Assembly: GCA_910591455.2 (NCBI GenBank)
Contig: OU342817.1
Location: forward strand, 4,037,980-4,101,979
Source of the DNA: Pholis gunnellus
Lineage: Eukaryota; Chordata; Actinopteri; Perciformes; Pholidae
Direction of reading: 5' to 3'
Length of the DNA: 64,000 nucleotides
Made by a program: the position numbers and the translations under genes. Numbering within the stretch: position 1 is the stretch's first letter; the number at the start of each line of letters is the position of its first letter. The notes under the pieces are model-generated. The model made no database searches and was not told the origin of the DNA. It saw only the letters and a list, made by a program, of their open reading frames with translations. Positions 63,826 through 64,000 of the stretch are shown in pieces.

Positions 63826-64000
63826 ACGGTCTGTTTACTAATATTGTAATAAATGACAGAAAGTGTGTCCAACAACAACCTAAGTAGGTATCTTAAGTAT
63901 CTTTTGTGGCAGTAGAGTTGAAGGTATCAGCAGCTGTTTGCCACATCATGGTGATGTCAGGGCTGGAGGTCGTGGCACATTAGCACAGGCTAATGTTTGG

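Larger units (their letters stand above)
30349..64000 (-). other. Upstream of zeb1 exon 2: probable intron 1 (no exon recognised)
   Basis: 33.65 kb without a coding exon that I can recognise on either strand. By homology the missing zeb1 exon 1 should encode a very short basic N-terminus ending in phase 1. I searched for it by eye and did not find it, so intron 1 probably continues past the window. Long ORFs here are driven by microsatellites or lack any domain. Unlisted parts hold nothing I could name. Confidence 0.65.

Overview
The window is animal nuclear DNA, almost certainly from a ray-finned fish of the percomorph type. The evidence is a zeb1 gene with vertebrate exon structure, two TRIM genes of the RING/B-box/coiled-coil/B30.2 kind that is expanded in teleosts, fish-type LINE tails, several dispersed repeats that I recognise from percomorph genomes, and very many (CA)n/(GT)n microsatellites.

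Left part (1-9.8 kb): two tandem units of about 5.1 kb on the + strand. Each holds, in order, a short block similar to the zeb1 3'UTR, a 5'-truncated LINE, an intron-free TRIM E3-ligase coding region (554 and 558 codons) and its 3' flank. The second unit has lost 423 bp and stops at a (TA)n tract. Degenerate or colinear parts of the same unit recur at 10.9-11.1 kb and 12.95-14.49 kb, where they lie inside or beside the zeb1 3' end.

Middle (about 12.2-30.35 kb): zeb1 on the - strand, tail-to-tail with the TRIM genes. Seven coding exons (human exons 2-8) can be placed to the base, with consistent splice phases. They encode the acidic N-terminus, the N-terminal zinc-finger cluster, the homeodomain, CtBP-binding motifs, the C-terminal zinc-finger cluster and a glutamate-rich tail lengthened by a 15-copy DATGEEE repeat. 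The inferred 3'UTR (about 2.6 kb) carries four miR-200b/c/429 seed matches and seven miR-200a/141 seed matches. That is the classic miR-200/ZEB1 circuit.

Right part (30.35-64 kb): no coding exon recognised. It is most simply zeb1 intron 1 and/or sequence upstream of the gene. Coding exon 1, the short N-terminal exon expected by homology, was not found. The stretch is full of dinucleotide arrays and degenerate dispersed repeats, including about ten copies of one MITE-like family across the window.

The most unusual structure is the relation between the TRIM array and the zeb1 3'UTR. Pieces of a dosage-sensitive, miR-200-controlled 3'UTR have been copied, with a LINE, into a rapidly changing immune-gene array next door.
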